From assembly GCA_963848175.1 (NCBI GenBank), contig CAWKCO010000003.1, positions 682,001-746,000 of the forward strand: 64,000 nt of DNA, given 5' to 3'. Position numbers and translations under genes: made by a program. The notes under the pieces were generated by a model that was not told where the DNA came from, searched no databases, and saw only the letters and a list, made by a program, of their open reading frames with translations. This DNA is from JAMZMI01 sp963848175 (GTDB lineage Bacteria; Bacteroidota; Bacteroidia; Cytophagales; Cyclobacteriaceae). How positions within the stretch are numbered: position 1 is the stretch's first letter; each line of letters opens with the position of its first letter. Shown one piece after another: positions 24,929 to 34,498 of the stretch.

Positions 24929-27247
24929 TTACCAATGCGCTTTTGGTTTTTCTGTAAGATGTGTTTTTAGTTTTTCAAAAAGCGCATCTGGGTGGTATGG
25001 TTTAATTATGAAATCATTTATGCCAGCAGCTTGGGTTTTTTCTACTATATCGTCAGAGGCCGCTGCAGTAATGGCAATAATTGGGGCATTGATGTATCGT
25101 TCACGCATAACTTTAGATGCTTGATAACCATCCATTATTGGCATTTGGATATCCATCAATATCACATCAAAAGTATGTTCGTCATATACATCTACTGCTT
25201 TTTGACCATTTTCAGCTACGGTACATTTCATACCCCAGTTGCTTAGATATTTTCTAACCACTAGCACATTCATGGCATTGTCTTCCACCAATAAGGCATG
25301 GTATCCTGTAAGGTGCGTATCGTCGTTTGGTTCTATTGCCGATTTGTTCGGTGATTTCATATTTTTGGACAATTTGAACGTTTGAGTAAAGTAAAAGCGA
25401 GATCCAATACCCACTTCACTTTCGAAATGTAATTTAACTCTTTGCAATGCTAAGAGTTTTTGCGTTATAGTAAGACCTAACCCAGCCCCACCGAAATTAT
25501 TGTGTGTTTCAATATCGGCTTGGCTGAAACTTTCAAATATTTTTTTGGACTTGCTTTTCTCGATTCCTATACCAGTATCTTCCACACTGAAGGAAATATC
25601 GACCTCATTACTACGGATTCGTGTGTCAATTATCAATGTGATGTAACCATTTTTTGTGTATTTGACTGCATTGCTTAGTAAATTGGAGAGCGATTGTGCA
25701 AGTTTACCTTTATCTCCAATGATCATAAAAGGAGCAGTAAGATCACGTTTGAATTCAATCCCATTGCCGAGCTCTTCAGCCGCTGGCTGATAAGCTGCGA
25801 TAAGGTTGTTGCCCAATTCTTCAAGATCAAATGTGCTTTCGGAGAACTCAATTTTACCTGCTTCTATTTTATTAAAATCTAAAATATTGTTAATCAGGCT
25901 TAGGAGGTTTTCAGAAGAAAACTTCAAGCTGTTGATCGTTTCTAATTGATCCCTACGTGGGTGATTCATGAGTAGGTGGTGTGTCATGCCAATCACCGCA
26001 TTCATTGGAGTTCTTATTTCATGGCTGATTACTGAGAGAAATTCAGATTTGGCTTTCAGCGCTGATTCGGCATCTACTTTGGCATCTTGCCAGTTTTTAG
26101 CAAACTGATGGGATAGGGTTAGAGAGTTTAAAAAAAAGTAGATCATGTAACCCAATGGAGCAAAGTACAGTGGGGGAGTGAAGACCTCAAAAATGTTCAA
26201 TGCGCGCCCAGCTAAGACTACAATTAGGACAAACATGGCCAAAAGTGAATACACTGCGCCTGTTCTTTTGTTGATCACGGCCATCGAGTATATATAGCCA
26301 GCTAAAATCAAAATCCCCACTGTTACATACAAGAAGAAAATATGCAAATAAGTGAATATTGACGCAGGTGCTAGCAATGCCAAGATCACAAAAACGAGTG
26401 TTAGCCAAATGTAAGGGCGAGTCAGATAATGTGGTGTTTCTCGGGGGTAGGAGCTAGAAGTAAAGAGCGTGAGCAGAATGATGGATAAGTATAAAAAGAG
26501 ATACTCCAAGCGTATGGTCAGTGCCCACGGCAATTCAGGAAAAGTAGTGTGCAACAAGTAGTTGCCACTACCAAAAACGTAATAGGAAAAAGAAAGGCAG
26601 AATAAGGAAAAGTAAAGAATGTTTTTTCTATGACGGCCGTAAAGAAACAGACCAAGAAAAAAAGCACCGCCCATTACCAAGGCTCCTGTTAAGAATCCAT
26701 CAACAATCTCCGTAAGTTCTTTTTGTCGGAGCAATGAATCTGCGGGTCCCAATATAATTGAGTCAATTGGCCCACCTCTGCTGTGTCTAAAATTTGCAAT
26801 TTGCAAAACAAGTTCATTCTCCGATTTAAGCACGGACTCCTTCAATTCAACAGTGATGGGCTCCCATCGTGGGATATTTGTTTCGGGATTAGTGCCAAGC
26901 TGTCCATTTTTGGCTATGATCTTTCCATTGAGGTAGCATACGTAGCTTCCATAAACGGGAGGGAGGTAAAGAGCCCAATTCTGTGGGGTATCCATCAATA
27001 TGGTTAGCCTATAGGTAGCATACCCCACTGGTGTGTCCCAAGTTCTTGGAAATTTGATGTAGGATTTTTTGGATATGGTGGTGAACGAATCAGGAGCTGC
27101 GAGCCTATTTCTATAGAATTCCCACTCACCGTCTAGTTCGATGTTCGATGCGTTTGATTCCACTCTTATCACTCCCTTTTCAGCAAGTTGGCCAAGGGAG
27201 ATTTGAGCGAGAATGCAAAATAAAACAACAAGAAAGGATCTCAACAA
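24929..27247 (-). CDS. Hybrid sensor histidine kinase with 7TMR-DISM sensor
   Basis: A 772-residue protein. Signal peptide, then a galactose-binding-like extracellular domain (about 30-165: LDGEWEFYRNRL ... WALYLPPVYGSYVCYLNGKII). Seven membrane helices follow (about 185-390, 7TMR-DISM), then HisKA with LSVISHEIRTPMNAVIGM (phospho-His about 405), HATPase with GDKGKLAQSLSNLLSNAVKYT and GGAGLGLTITQKLL, and a C-terminal receiver (about 640-765) with ALLVEDN, phospho-acceptor DVILMDIQMPIMDG and IAITAAAS. It senses an external ligand, probably a carbohydrate, and relays phosphate internally. No output regulator is adjacent. Confidence 0.93.
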   Translation of the reverse strand: MLRSFLVVLFCILAQISLGQLAEKGVIRVESNASNIELDGEWEFYRNRLAAPDSFTTISKKSYIKFPRTWDTPVGYATYRLTILMDTPQNWALYLPPVYGSYVCYLNGKIIAKNGQLGTNPETNIPRWEPITVELKESVLKSENELVLQIANFRHSRGGPIDSIILGPADSLLRQKELTEIVDGFLTGALVMGGAFFLGLFLYGRHRKNILYFSLFCLSFSYYVFGSGNYLLHTTFPELPWALTIRLEYLFLYLSIILLTLFTSSSYPRETPHYLTRPYIWLTLVFVILALLAPASIFTYLHIFFLYVTVGILILAGYIYSMAVINKRTGAVYSLLAMFVLIVVLAGRALNIFEVFTPPLYFAPLGYMIYFFLNSLTLSHQFAKNWQDAKVDAESALKAKSEFLSVISHEIRTPMNAVIGMTHHLLMNHPRRDQLETINSLKFSSENLLSLINNILDFNKIEAGKIEFSESTFDLEELGNNLIAAYQPAAEELGNGIEFKRDLTAPFMIIGDKGKLAQSLSNLLSNAVKYTKNGYITLIIDTRIRSNEVDISFSVEDTGIGIEKSKSKKIFESFSQADIETHNNFGGAGLGLTITQKLLALQRVKLHFESEVGIGSRFYFTQTFKLSKNMKSPNKSAIEPNDDTHLTGYHALLVEDNAMNVLVVRKYLSNWGMKCTVAENGQKAVDVYDEHTFDVILMDIQMPIMDGYQASKVMRERYINAPIIAITAAASDDIVEKTQAAGINDFIIKPYHPDALFEKLKTHLTEKPKAHW

Positions 27248-27584
27248 GGTCTTACATTAGTTAAGCGCGACTCAAAAAACATGACGGGAATTGTCTTATG
27301 CTTAAATCTAGTTCAATAACCGATAAATTCGTAATGTGTATTCAAAACAATAAGAGAAAGTAAGATTAGGAAAGCGGTTATCTCAATAATAATTGCAAAA
27401 TTATCCCAACGTTTATTTAGCTTTTTCACTGTTTGCAATGACGTGTTGTTTTGAACTTTTGAACAGGAAAATTAGCAAAACATTAACATATCAGTCATTA
27501 AAGATTAAAATATAAATAATACGTATAACGCATGATTTACTTTAAATTGTGATTCTGGTGTAATTTCACTTTGTTGAAATTATC
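27248..27584. other. AT-rich intergenic region
   Basis: About 340 bases between the leftward LOG gene (ending 27585) and the leftward histidine kinase gene (starting 27247). It should hold the kinase promoter. No terminator hairpin or gene is obvious. Confidence 0.5.
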
Positions 27585-28139
27585 TTAAAGTGAGGTACTT
27601 AAGTTTTTTATCAGCGACTCAGCTGTGTGCTCAATTATGAGTCTTTTATATTGATCCTGATCTAGGAAATTTTGTTTCACCATTTGTTGTAAAAGGCCGA
27701 AAAGGGGATCGTAATAGTTTAATGTATTAAGAAAGGCGCACGGCTTGTCATGATAGCCTATTTGCTGCCAAGTAAAAACCTCAATGATTTCTTCTAGAGT
27801 GCCAATGCCTCCTGCCATAGCAATGAAACCATCGGACATTTGAGCCATCATTGCTTTACGCTCGTGCATCGTATCCACTATGTGCAGCTCCGTAAGGCCA
27901 TCATGCCCTACCTCCATACTTTGCAATTTGGAAGGGATTACTCCGTAGACTTTTCCACCCAGCATCAGTACTTCATCTGCGACTATTCCCATAAGCCCGA
28001 TTTTTCCACCACCATAAACTAAGTCGAAACCTTCGCTCACCATTACAGCTGCCAATTGTTTGGCTGCAAGAGCATATGCTGGATTATTACCCACGCGCGA
28101 TCCACAAAATACCGCAAGTCGTTTTTGGGAGCTGTTCAT
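27585..28139 (-). CDS. LOG family protein (nucleoside 5'-monophosphate phosphoribohydrolase)
   Basis: A 184-residue Rossmann-fold protein of the LOG/TIGR00730 family. FCGSRVGNNPAY opens the first strand, YGGGKIGLMGIVAD forms the phosphate loop, HERKAMM and AGGIGTLEEIIEVFTW (the PGGxGTxxE motif with Ala for Pro) are the active site. These enzymes release the base from nucleoside monophosphates (cytokinin activation in plants); the bacterial role is often nucleotide turnover. It lies 13 bases downstream of the GNAT-nitrilase fusion gene, so probably the same transcript. Confidence 0.88.
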   Translation of the reverse strand: MNSSQKRLAVFCGSRVGNNPAYALAAKQLAAVMVSEGFDLVYGGGKIGLMGIVADEVLMLGGKVYGVIPSKLQSMEVGHDGLTELHIVDTMHERKAMMAQMSDGFIAMAGGIGTLEEIIEVFTWQQIGYHDKPCAFLNTLNYYDPLFGLLQQMVKQNFLDQDQYKRLIIEHTAESLIKNLSTSL

Positions 28140-28152
28140 CAGTTGGATTTTT

Positions 28153-29754
28153 TTAATGACTTTTTAGCTTGATTTGGTAAAGATCTGTTCTTCTGTCTTT
28201 GAGGTTTCGTACACTACCAAATTCGTGAAGTTCTTTAAGTAGCTCCAAGTCTACATCGCCTATCACGGTCATTTCAGTGTTTGGTGTGGCTTCAGATTTG
28301 ATGGCATTGGTAGGGAAGGCAAAATCCGAAGGAGTGAAAATAGCGCTTTGTGCATATTGAATGTCCATGTTGTTTACTTTCGGCAAGTTGCCCACACAAC
28401 CAGTGATAGCTACGTAACACTCATTTTCAATAGCTCTGGCTTGAGCGCAATACCTCACCCTGTTGTAACCATTTTGCGTATCCGTGAGGAAAGGCACAAA
28501 TAGTATCTGCATTCCTTGCTCGGCATACAATCGCGAGAGTTCTGGAAACTCAGAGTCGTAGCAGATCAAAATACCAATTTTACCAGAGTCTGTATCGAAT
28601 ACTTTCACCTTGTTGCCTCCTGAGAGTCCCCAAGAGGACTTTTCTCCAGGGGTGATGTGTATCTTGTCGGTACTTTCCCATGAGCCATCTCTTCTGCACA
28701 AAAAAGAAACGTTGTACAGCTTGTCTCCACGCAGTTCTGGCATTGAGCCAGTGATAATATTCACATTGTAGGCTATGGCAAATTCGGTGAACTGCTCACG
28801 AATGACCTCAGTGTATTTGGCCAGCCCCCTTATGGCATCAGCCGGACCCAGGTGGTTAAACTCGGCCATAAGCGGAGCATTGAAAAACTCTGGAAATAGA
28901 ATAAAATCACTTTGATAATCACCAAAAGCATCTATGAAATACTCCATTTGCTCTATCAGAGCTTCAAGATTATTCAAAGGACGCATTTGCCATTGTACCA
29001 AGCCAATACGGACATAAGTTCTTGGTGAGTTGATAAGTTTTTCTTCCTCTTGGTAGTAAATATTATTCCATTCCAAAAGCGTAGCATATTCTTTCGAATC
29101 CTTATCTCCAGGGAGGTAATTCTTAATGATTTTTTTTATGTGAAAGTCATTAGAAATTTGAAAGTTGAGGATAGGATCAAAGATTTCTCTGTTACTCACT
29201 CTTTTGATGTATTCGCGTGGCGTAAGTTTCTCAGAATGTTCTCTGTAATTTGGGATTCGGCCACCAGCTATGATGGATTTTAAATTCAGATTCTCACACA
29301 ATTCTTTACGCCCATCGTACAGCCTTCTGCCAAGTCTTAAGCCTCTGAATTCTGGATGAACAAATACATCTATCCCATACAAGACGTCACCATACGGATC
29401 GTGCGTGCTAAAGGTCTCATTACCAGTGATTTTATTGTAGGTGTGGTTGTCACCAAATTTTTTGTAATCTACGATGATAGACAATGCAGCTGCCACCATT
29501 TCACCATCCAATTCAATACAAAGCTGGCCTTCTGGGAAGGTCTCAAGCAATCGTTTGATGTCCATCTTTTCCCAATAAGGATCCTTCACATTTTGATACA
29601 CCTGTATCATGATTTCTCGCAATTGAGGGTAATCAGACAATTTTAAGTGTCTCAAAATGACATTTTGAGTTTTGTTTTCTGGACTTAAAGAGTTTTTGAT
29701 TGAGTTGGGCATACGACCTTTGAGTGTATTTTGAATTTTGTGCAAGTTAGGCAA
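28153..29754 (-). CDS. GNAT acetyltransferase-nitrilase fusion protein
   Basis: 533 residues with two domains. The N-terminal about 40-220 is a GNAT N-acetyltransferase (VFVHPEFRGLRLGRRLYDGRKELCENLN gives the acetyl-CoA loop). The C-terminal about 240-520 is a carbon-nitrogen hydrolase with the Glu-Lys-Cys triad: ILFPEFFNAPL (Glu), ITPGEKSSW (Lys) and GILICYDSEFPELSRL (Cys). This fusion occurs in many Bacteroidota and Proteobacteria. It probably acetylates an amine and hydrolyses an amide of related substrates; the substrates are not known. The downstream LOG gene is 13 bases away. The first about 20 residues are weakly conserved, so the ATG (Met15) may be the real start. Confidence 0.9.
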   Translation of the reverse strand: MPNLHKIQNTLKGRMPNSIKNSLSPENKTQNVILRHLKLSDYPQLREIMIQVYQNVKDPYWEKMDIKRLLETFPEGQLCIELDGEMVAAALSIIVDYKKFGDNHTYNKITGNETFSTHDPYGDVLYGIDVFVHPEFRGLRLGRRLYDGRKELCENLNLKSIIAGGRIPNYREHSEKLTPREYIKRVSNREIFDPILNFQISNDFHIKKIIKNYLPGDKDSKEYATLLEWNNIYYQEEEKLINSPRTYVRIGLVQWQMRPLNNLEALIEQMEYFIDAFGDYQSDFILFPEFFNAPLMAEFNHLGPADAIRGLAKYTEVIREQFTEFAIAYNVNIITGSMPELRGDKLYNVSFLCRRDGSWESTDKIHITPGEKSSWGLSGGNKVKVFDTDSGKIGILICYDSEFPELSRLYAEQGMQILFVPFLTDTQNGYNRVRYCAQARAIENECYVAITGCVGNLPKVNNMDIQYAQSAIFTPSDFAFPTNAIKSEATPNTEMTVIGDVDLELLKELHEFGSVRNLKDRRTDLYQIKLKSH

Positions 29755-30223
29755 ACAAACGATTAGCTGATTTCCGCGTTGTTAAAACAATAGCAATATC
29801 TTTATCATTCGCAGATAATTGAGTGATATTTTTCTTAATTGCAACAGAACCTTAAATGATACATTCTAGTTCTGATAGGATAAAAATTTTGCTCCAAAGC
29901 CATCGCTGGTGGCAAAGTCTCCTAAGGACGATAATATTAACCGCATAAAAACAAGACACACATGCTGACAAGTGGTAGGTAGGTGATCAAAAAAAGACAA
30001 ATTAAAGTACATGAAATGAGCATAAGCAGCACGCATACCACCTGAGGATGAATGCGTACTCTGCGAATTCCATGTGACGTATAAAAGACAAACTTATACA
30101 CATGAAATGTCCATAAGCCAAGCACACCAACTGTTGATGAATGTTTGAAACAAAATCGAGGTTTGGTGCAGGTTTGAGGTATTCGGACATTCCGTGTGGC
30201 CATTGAAAATAAAACACATACAC
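29755..30223. other. Leader region with imperfect direct repeats
   Basis: About 470 bases between divergent genes. Two imperfect copies of a roughly 62-base segment lie at 29991-30055 and 30083-30143 (both containing AAAAGACAAA, ACATGAAATG, CATAAGC and GATGAATG). A third short match (ACACATGAAAT) is at the start codon of the next gene. Open frames here lack protein features. Confidence 0.5.
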
Positions 30224-31598
30224 ATGAAATACTACAACTCAATCATTGATACGATAGGAAATACACCCTTGGTAAAACTCAATAAGGTAACGGAAGGAAT
30301 AAAGGGAACGGTGCTGGTGAAGGTGGAGTATTTTAATCCAGGAAACTCTATTAAAGATCGTATCGCTTTAAAGATGATTGAAGATGCGGAGAAGAATGGA
30401 ATATTGAAGCCTGGAGGAACGATCATAGAAGGTACTTCTGGAAATACCGGTATGGGATTAGCGTTGGTAGCGATAGCTAAAGGCTATCGTTGTATTTTCA
30501 CCATGGCCGATAAGCAATCTCAAGAGAAAATTGATGTACTCAGAGCAGTGGGGGCAGAAGTGATTGTATGCCCTACGAATGTACCGCCTACAGACTCAAG
30601 ATCTTATTATTCTGTTGCCAAAAAGCTAAACGCAGACATTCCTAATTCCTTTTACCCTAATCAATATGATAATCCGTCAAACACGTTGGCGCATTATGAA
30701 AGTACAGGGCCAGAGATTTGGAAAGATACTGAAGGTAAAATCACGCATTATGTGGCTGGCATGGGCACAGGGGGAACCATATCTGGAACTTCGAAGTATC
30801 TAAAAGAACAAAATCCTGAGGTTCAGACAATTGGGGTGGATACTTACGGTTCTGTATTTAAGAAGTATAAAGAAACTGGTCAGTTTGATGAATCGGAGAT
30901 ATATCCATATCTCACAGAGGGAATAGGGGAGGATATCTTGCCCAAGAATGTAGATTTTGATATGGTGGATCATATCGTAAAAGTTACAGATAAAGATGGC
31001 GCTATTATGACCAGAAGGATTTCTCGTGAAGAAGGGTTGTTTGTGGGGTGGTCTTGTGGATCGGCAGTATTTGGTGCTTTGGAGTACGCTCGAAAGCACT
31101 TGAAGGAAGAGGATGTAATGGTAATAATTCTTCCCGATCATGGCACGAGGTATTTGGGTAAAGTGTACAATGACAACTGGATGAAGGATCACGGATACAC
31201 TGAATCTCGAAAATTTGCTACCGCAAAGGATATCATTGGCGCAAGACAGAATCAAGTCAATTTGCAGACAATAGATCAAAAAACAACAGTCGGAGAGGCT
31301 GTTAAGTTGATGCATCAATATGGAATAGATCAAATTCCAGTGGTAGATGGGGGAGAGTTTGTCGGTAGTTTGAGTGATACCAAGTTGCTCAGAGCAGTAT
31401 TAGATGATCCAGAAGTTAAGAATCAGAAGGTAGCTCAGTTTATGGATGCTCCTTTTCAGTTTGTGGGTCAAGACTGACACGATTGATGTATTATCTTCTT
31501 TGCTGGGCAAAAATATTCGAGCTGTACTCGTGAGAGACGATTTTAATAAAATTCACATAATTACTCAGAGCGATCTTTTGATGTCTATCGCAAACTGA
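30224..31598 (+). CDS. PLP-dependent cysteine/cystathionine synthase with CBS domains (frameshifted at the end)
   Basis: Starts at ATG 30224. The fold II PLP enzyme domain covers about 1-325: PLVKL, NPGNSIKDRIA with the PLP Lys, EGTSGNTGMGLA, and MGTGGTISGTSKYL for the phosphate loop. Two CBS motifs follow (AVKLMHQYGIDQIPVVDGGEFVGSLSDTKLL and one more). The stop at 31477 cuts the second CBS. Removing one T at 31475 continues as DDTIDVLSSLLGKNIRAVLVRDD and ends SDLLMSIAN at 31598, as in cystathionine beta-synthases. The enzyme condenses serine or O-acetylserine with sulphide or homocysteine. CBS pairs bind adenosyl ligands such as SAM. A hairpin terminator follows at 31645. Confidence 0.87.
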
Positions 31599-31644
31599 TT
31601 AACTTAGGATCATTGTTAAATAAAATTTCTAACTCTTTACTTGC

Positions 31645-31679
31645 AAACCCTGACAGGAAAACCGTCAGGGTTTTTTTTA
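31645..31679 (+). terminator. Rho-independent terminator
   Basis: The 10-bp stem AAACCCTGAC with GTCAGGGTTT (31645-31654, 31664-31673) is followed by Ts to 31678. It ends the CBS-domain synthase gene and abuts the stop of the convergent gene at 31677. Confidence 0.85.
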
Positions 31680-32097
31680 TACTTCTGCGAGAGCTAGTTC
31701 TTCTATGTTTTTAAACATGCGGTGTCTGATTTTAAAAAATTCTAGCATTACTCGCGCCGCACCTCTGATGATGATGCTATTGGCCACTACTGTGATGTCT
31801 GCAATTTGATGTCGGGTAATCTCTTAATGTGGCATACCATTCGGATCTTGCAGCTATTTCAAAACCAGACATTTCTGTAGTATCCCAAACGATTGAAATT
31901 TTTTCAGAGTGATTTTCTTCCATGTAATCCAGCCAAATTCTCGCACCCAAAATGCTGGCGTCTTTGGTGAATTTTCCTATGAATTTGAAGTAAAGGTGAC
32001 CTGGAGCAATATCCAAGTTGTCAGAGATGTAGAGAGCGGGTGAATAGTGTTCCATAATTCTTTTGTGAATTGAAAGTGAGGAAAAAGAGTATTTCAA
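31677..32097 (-). CDS. SpoIIAA/STAS-like protein, paralogue 2 (frameshifted)
   Basis: The frame from 32097 reads ...GHLYFKFIGKFTKDASILGARIWLDYM...TTEMSGFEIAARSEWYATLRDY. It breaks near 31814, where removing one C restores HQIADITVVANSIIIRGAARVMLEFFKIRHRMF down to a stop at 31677, for about 139 residues. The product aligns along its whole length with the gene upstream. The fold pattern (a beta strand with KGR/GKF, an acidic helix, a WD-x-EM strand, W..L, ITVV strand, RGAARVMLEFF) resembles SpoIIAA-like/STAS-SEC14 proteins. No catalytic residues are evident. It lies 4 bases from the upstream paralogue's stop, so the two form a tandem duplicate. Confidence 0.6.
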
Positions 32098-32480
32098 ACG
32101 AGTATCGGGTGCAATTCAGAAACTGACTTCAGCATTTTATAAGGTATATTGAAATGCTCCAGCATTACTCGCGCGGCACCTCTTACAAAAACACTGTAGG
32201 AAACAACTGTTATTGCTGCTATTTGGCCTTTGTTCCTTTGGACTGCTTTGTACCATTCTGCCCTAGCACCTGCTTCAAACCCTAACATTTCAGATCCATC
32301 CCAAATCAGGTGATATTTTCTGTTTGGTGTTTCGGCAAAAGCTAAGTCCCATGCTTGACCTCCAGCTATGCTCGCAGCTTCGGTCAACCTTCCTTTGAAC
32401 TTAAAATACAACCCATCGAATAGTAGGTCTGAATTGTCTATGATGTCTAAATGGAGTGAAGAAAAATTCATGCTATTCAT
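32094..32480 (-). CDS. SpoIIAA/STAS-like protein, paralogue 1
   Basis: The 128 residues are intact and paralogous to the next gene (shared: LYFKFxGxxTxxASIxG, IWDxxEMxGFExxARxEWY, QIAxITVV, RGAARVMLEhF). The pattern fits a small alpha/beta SpoIIAA-like domain. Members are thought to act in signalling or membrane association; the function here is unknown. The start may be the internal ATG giving MNFSSLHLD. The stop overlaps the start of the second copy by four bases, so they are coupled. Confidence 0.6.
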   Translation of the reverse strand: MNSMNFSSLHLDIIDNSDLLFDGLYFKFKGRLTEAASIAGGQAWDLAFAETPNRKYHLIWDGSEMLGFEAGARAEWYKAVQRNKGQIAAITVVSYSVFVRGAARVMLEHFNIPYKMLKSVSELHPILV

Positions 32481-32644
32481 CCTTAGGGGTTCTAGTAAAT
32501 ATAATAAATTCTTCCCATAGAGTGGGTACGTGTGAACAATTTTTTCTTCGCTAATAATGAATATTGTGAGTGTTTTGGACTGGACGTAACATGTGTTACA
32601 CTATTTGATGGTTTGGTTTTTCATATTTGTACAAAAGATAAAAC

Positions 32645-32962
32645 ATGGGAATTTTTAGTAATCTATTTGGAGGAGGCGATGAGGAGCTAATCAGCTATTT
32701 GAAGAAGGGTGCGGTGGTCTTGGATGTAAGAACCACAGGTGAATATCAAGGCGGACATGTAAAAGGGTCTAGAAACATTCCGCTTCAGTCGCTAGAGTCC
32801 AATTTATCTACCATCAAGAAATGGGATAAGCCAGTAGTTACTTGCTGCGCATCAGGAATGCGAAGTGGTCAAGCTCAGCGTTTTTTGAAATCTAATGGGG
32901 TAGATTGTATCAATGGAGGTAGTTGGGTGAAAGTGAATAGTTTAATGGTGAAAAACCAGTAA
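32645..32962 (+). CDS. Rhodanese-like domain protein
   Basis: A 105-residue single-domain protein. The rhodanese fold is seen in LDVRTTGEYQGGHVKGSRNIPL and the active-site loop CCASGMRSGQA (Cys-x5). These carry sulphane sulphur for sulphur transfer or tRNA/cofactor biosynthesis. It stands alone, with a hairpin just downstream. An N-terminal ILFSNLFGG-like stretch (FSNLFGGGDEEL) may peripherally contact the membrane. Confidence 0.88.
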   Translation: MGIFSNLFGGGDEELISYLKKGAVVLDVRTTGEYQGGHVKGSRNIPLQSLESNLSTIKKWDKPVVTCCASGMRSGQAQRFLKSNGVDCINGGSWVKVNSLMVKNQ

Positions 32963-32968
32963 AAAAGG

Positions 32969-33008
32969 CATTAGGGCTTGATGATCATCTCGATATCGAG
33001 CCCTAATG
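32969..33008. terminator. Hairpin between rhodanese and AI-2E genes
   Basis: A 14-bp stem (CATTAGGGCTTGAT with ATCGAGCCCTAATG, one G-U pair). The T run lies on the minus-strand side (complement of the A run at 32961-32966), so it can end the leftward AI-2E transcript; its use for the rhodanese gene is less certain. Confidence 0.6.
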
Positions 33009-33266
33009 TTATAATTACCCTTTCGACTCAGCTCAAGTCTGTGTTTTAGAAAAATGGGTGAAGTTGTGAACTTCAACATTGATGAATCAGTCTTCATCGC
33101 TTGTTTCGTCAAGCATTTTTATTTCACCCTTTTCCGAAAGTGCGATGGCAATGAATCTCAAACTTGGGATTTCTTCGAAAACGATGATCATCATCACCGT
33201 GATAGGTACGCTTAGGATCATCCCCATTACCCCCCAAATAGCTCCCCAAATAGTTAATGAAAGAAT

Positions 33267-33269
33267 AAC
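33267..33269. repeat. 3-bp target-site duplication, left
   Basis: AAC directly next to the IS left inverted repeat. The same AAC lies at 34496-34498. Removing the IS and one copy rejoins the AI-2E reading frame. Confidence 0.8.
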
Positions 33270-34495
33270 AGAATCCTTTGAAAAACTCCTGTTTTCTACT
33301 CAAATCGTTATCTATAAGTATTTTTTTAATGGTTTCTTTTGAAGAAAACCCGATTTCTACGGGTTTTTGCTCCCATTTTCTGGGGTTTTGCGTCCGATTG
33401 GACGCACTTCTCCCACAGGGAGCATCATCTGAGCAGTACATCGGCCCTCATTATATTGTAAATGATGCAATTCATGTCGAAGCGTAGCGCGTTTCGCAGC
33501 AGGTTCTTTGCTCCTGCCATTTGGTAATTCAGCTTCTCTTTCATGTACCCGAAAGGATGCTCTACTTTACAACGAATAGAAGATTTCTTCTTGTTGGCTT
33601 TCTTTTGAGAGTTGGACAATTTCCGCTTTCTGGTGCCTCTGTCCAATATCCCATAATAGATGCCCATATGACGCGCTGCACGTTTTTCGGCCTGATTGCT
33701 ATACGCACTGTCTCCAAATACCGCTTGCTCATCTCCACTCCATAATTCTTCCTTTTGTTGGGAGTCATGCGGCCGTGCGGAGGTAAAACTCCGCTTTCGA
33801 ATCAGGCCACTGCCTACATCCTGGCCGATGTGCCCTTTATAACCAAAGTACTTTTTGCCTCTTTTCACCGTGGAATGCGCATCTGTATCGATCTGAGGTG
33901 AAGGGTTTCTCTCCAATGACGCACGCTTCTCTTTGCTTAAAGGGCGATTGGTAGATTCAACAATAGTCGCATCTACTGCGGTTCCTTTCTTCAACAAGAG
34001 TCCCTTTTCTTCCAAACTGTTGAGGATAAGTGCAAAGAGCCCATCCATCAGATTTGACTCCACCAATCGCTCCTTGAAGCGCCACAGCGTGGTGAAGTCA
34101 GGGATTTGCTGGGAAAAGTCCAGACCCACAAAGCGCTGGAAAGACAACCGGTCGTAAAGCTGATCCTCCAGTTCGGGATCAGAGAGATTATAGAGATATT
34201 GAACGAATAGCATCTTGGCTTTTATCAATACCGAAATAGGCTTTCTTCCTCCTTGGCGACCTGTTCTATCCGTTGTTGACAGCAAAACCTCCACTTTTTC
34301 CCAATCTACGATCTGGTTGATTTTATCTAATTGTATTTCGCTACGTGTCTTCTTTGATCGGTTTAAGCTCAATTCAAGGTCAGAGAAAGAGAGTTGCTTC
34401 ATGATTCCTTTTTTTGCTTCAAAAATACTTAACAAAGGAGCTATATACAATACTAAATGAGCTCATCAAGCTTGATTAGTTTTGCAAAGGATTCT
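33270..34495 (-). mobile_element. IS5-family insertion sequence, 1226 bp
   Basis: The ends are inverted repeats: AGAATCCTTTGAAAAACT at 33270 and, on the opposite strand from 34495, AGAATCCTTTGCAAAACT, with one mismatch in 18 bp. The element carries one transposase gene. Insertion produced a 3-bp duplication (AAC), shorter than the 4-bp CTAR type, which points to an IS5-family subgroup such as IS1031-like. Confidence 0.88.
33425..34402 (-). CDS. IS5-family DDE transposase
   Basis: 325 residues from the ATG at 34402 (MKQLSFSDLELSLNRSKK); the longer frame starts outside the usual N-terminus. The N-terminal domain has LYNLSDPELEDQLYDRLSFQRFVGL and PDFTTLWRFKERL, typical of IS5. The DDE triad appears in VDATIVES (Asp), VFGDSAY (Asp) and CKVEHPFGYMKEKLN (Glu with the Y-2R-3E-6K-like signature). 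The gene is intact, so the element may be active. Confidence 0.95.
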   Translation of the reverse strand: MKQLSFSDLELSLNRSKKTRSEIQLDKINQIVDWEKVEVLLSTTDRTGRQGGRKPISVLIKAKMLFVQYLYNLSDPELEDQLYDRLSFQRFVGLDFSQQIPDFTTLWRFKERLVESNLMDGLFALILNSLEEKGLLLKKGTAVDATIVESTNRPLSKEKRASLERNPSPQIDTDAHSTVKRGKKYFGYKGHIGQDVGSGLIRKRSFTSARPHDSQQKEELWSGDEQAVFGDSAYSNQAEKRAARHMGIYYGILDRGTRKRKLSNSQKKANKKKSSIRCKVEHPFGYMKEKLNYQMAGAKNLLRNALRFDMNCIIYNIMRADVLLR

Positions 34496-34498
34496 AAC
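34496..34498. repeat. 3-bp target-site duplication, right
   Basis: The second AAC flanks the right end of the IS5-family element; see 33267-33269. Confidence 0.8.
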
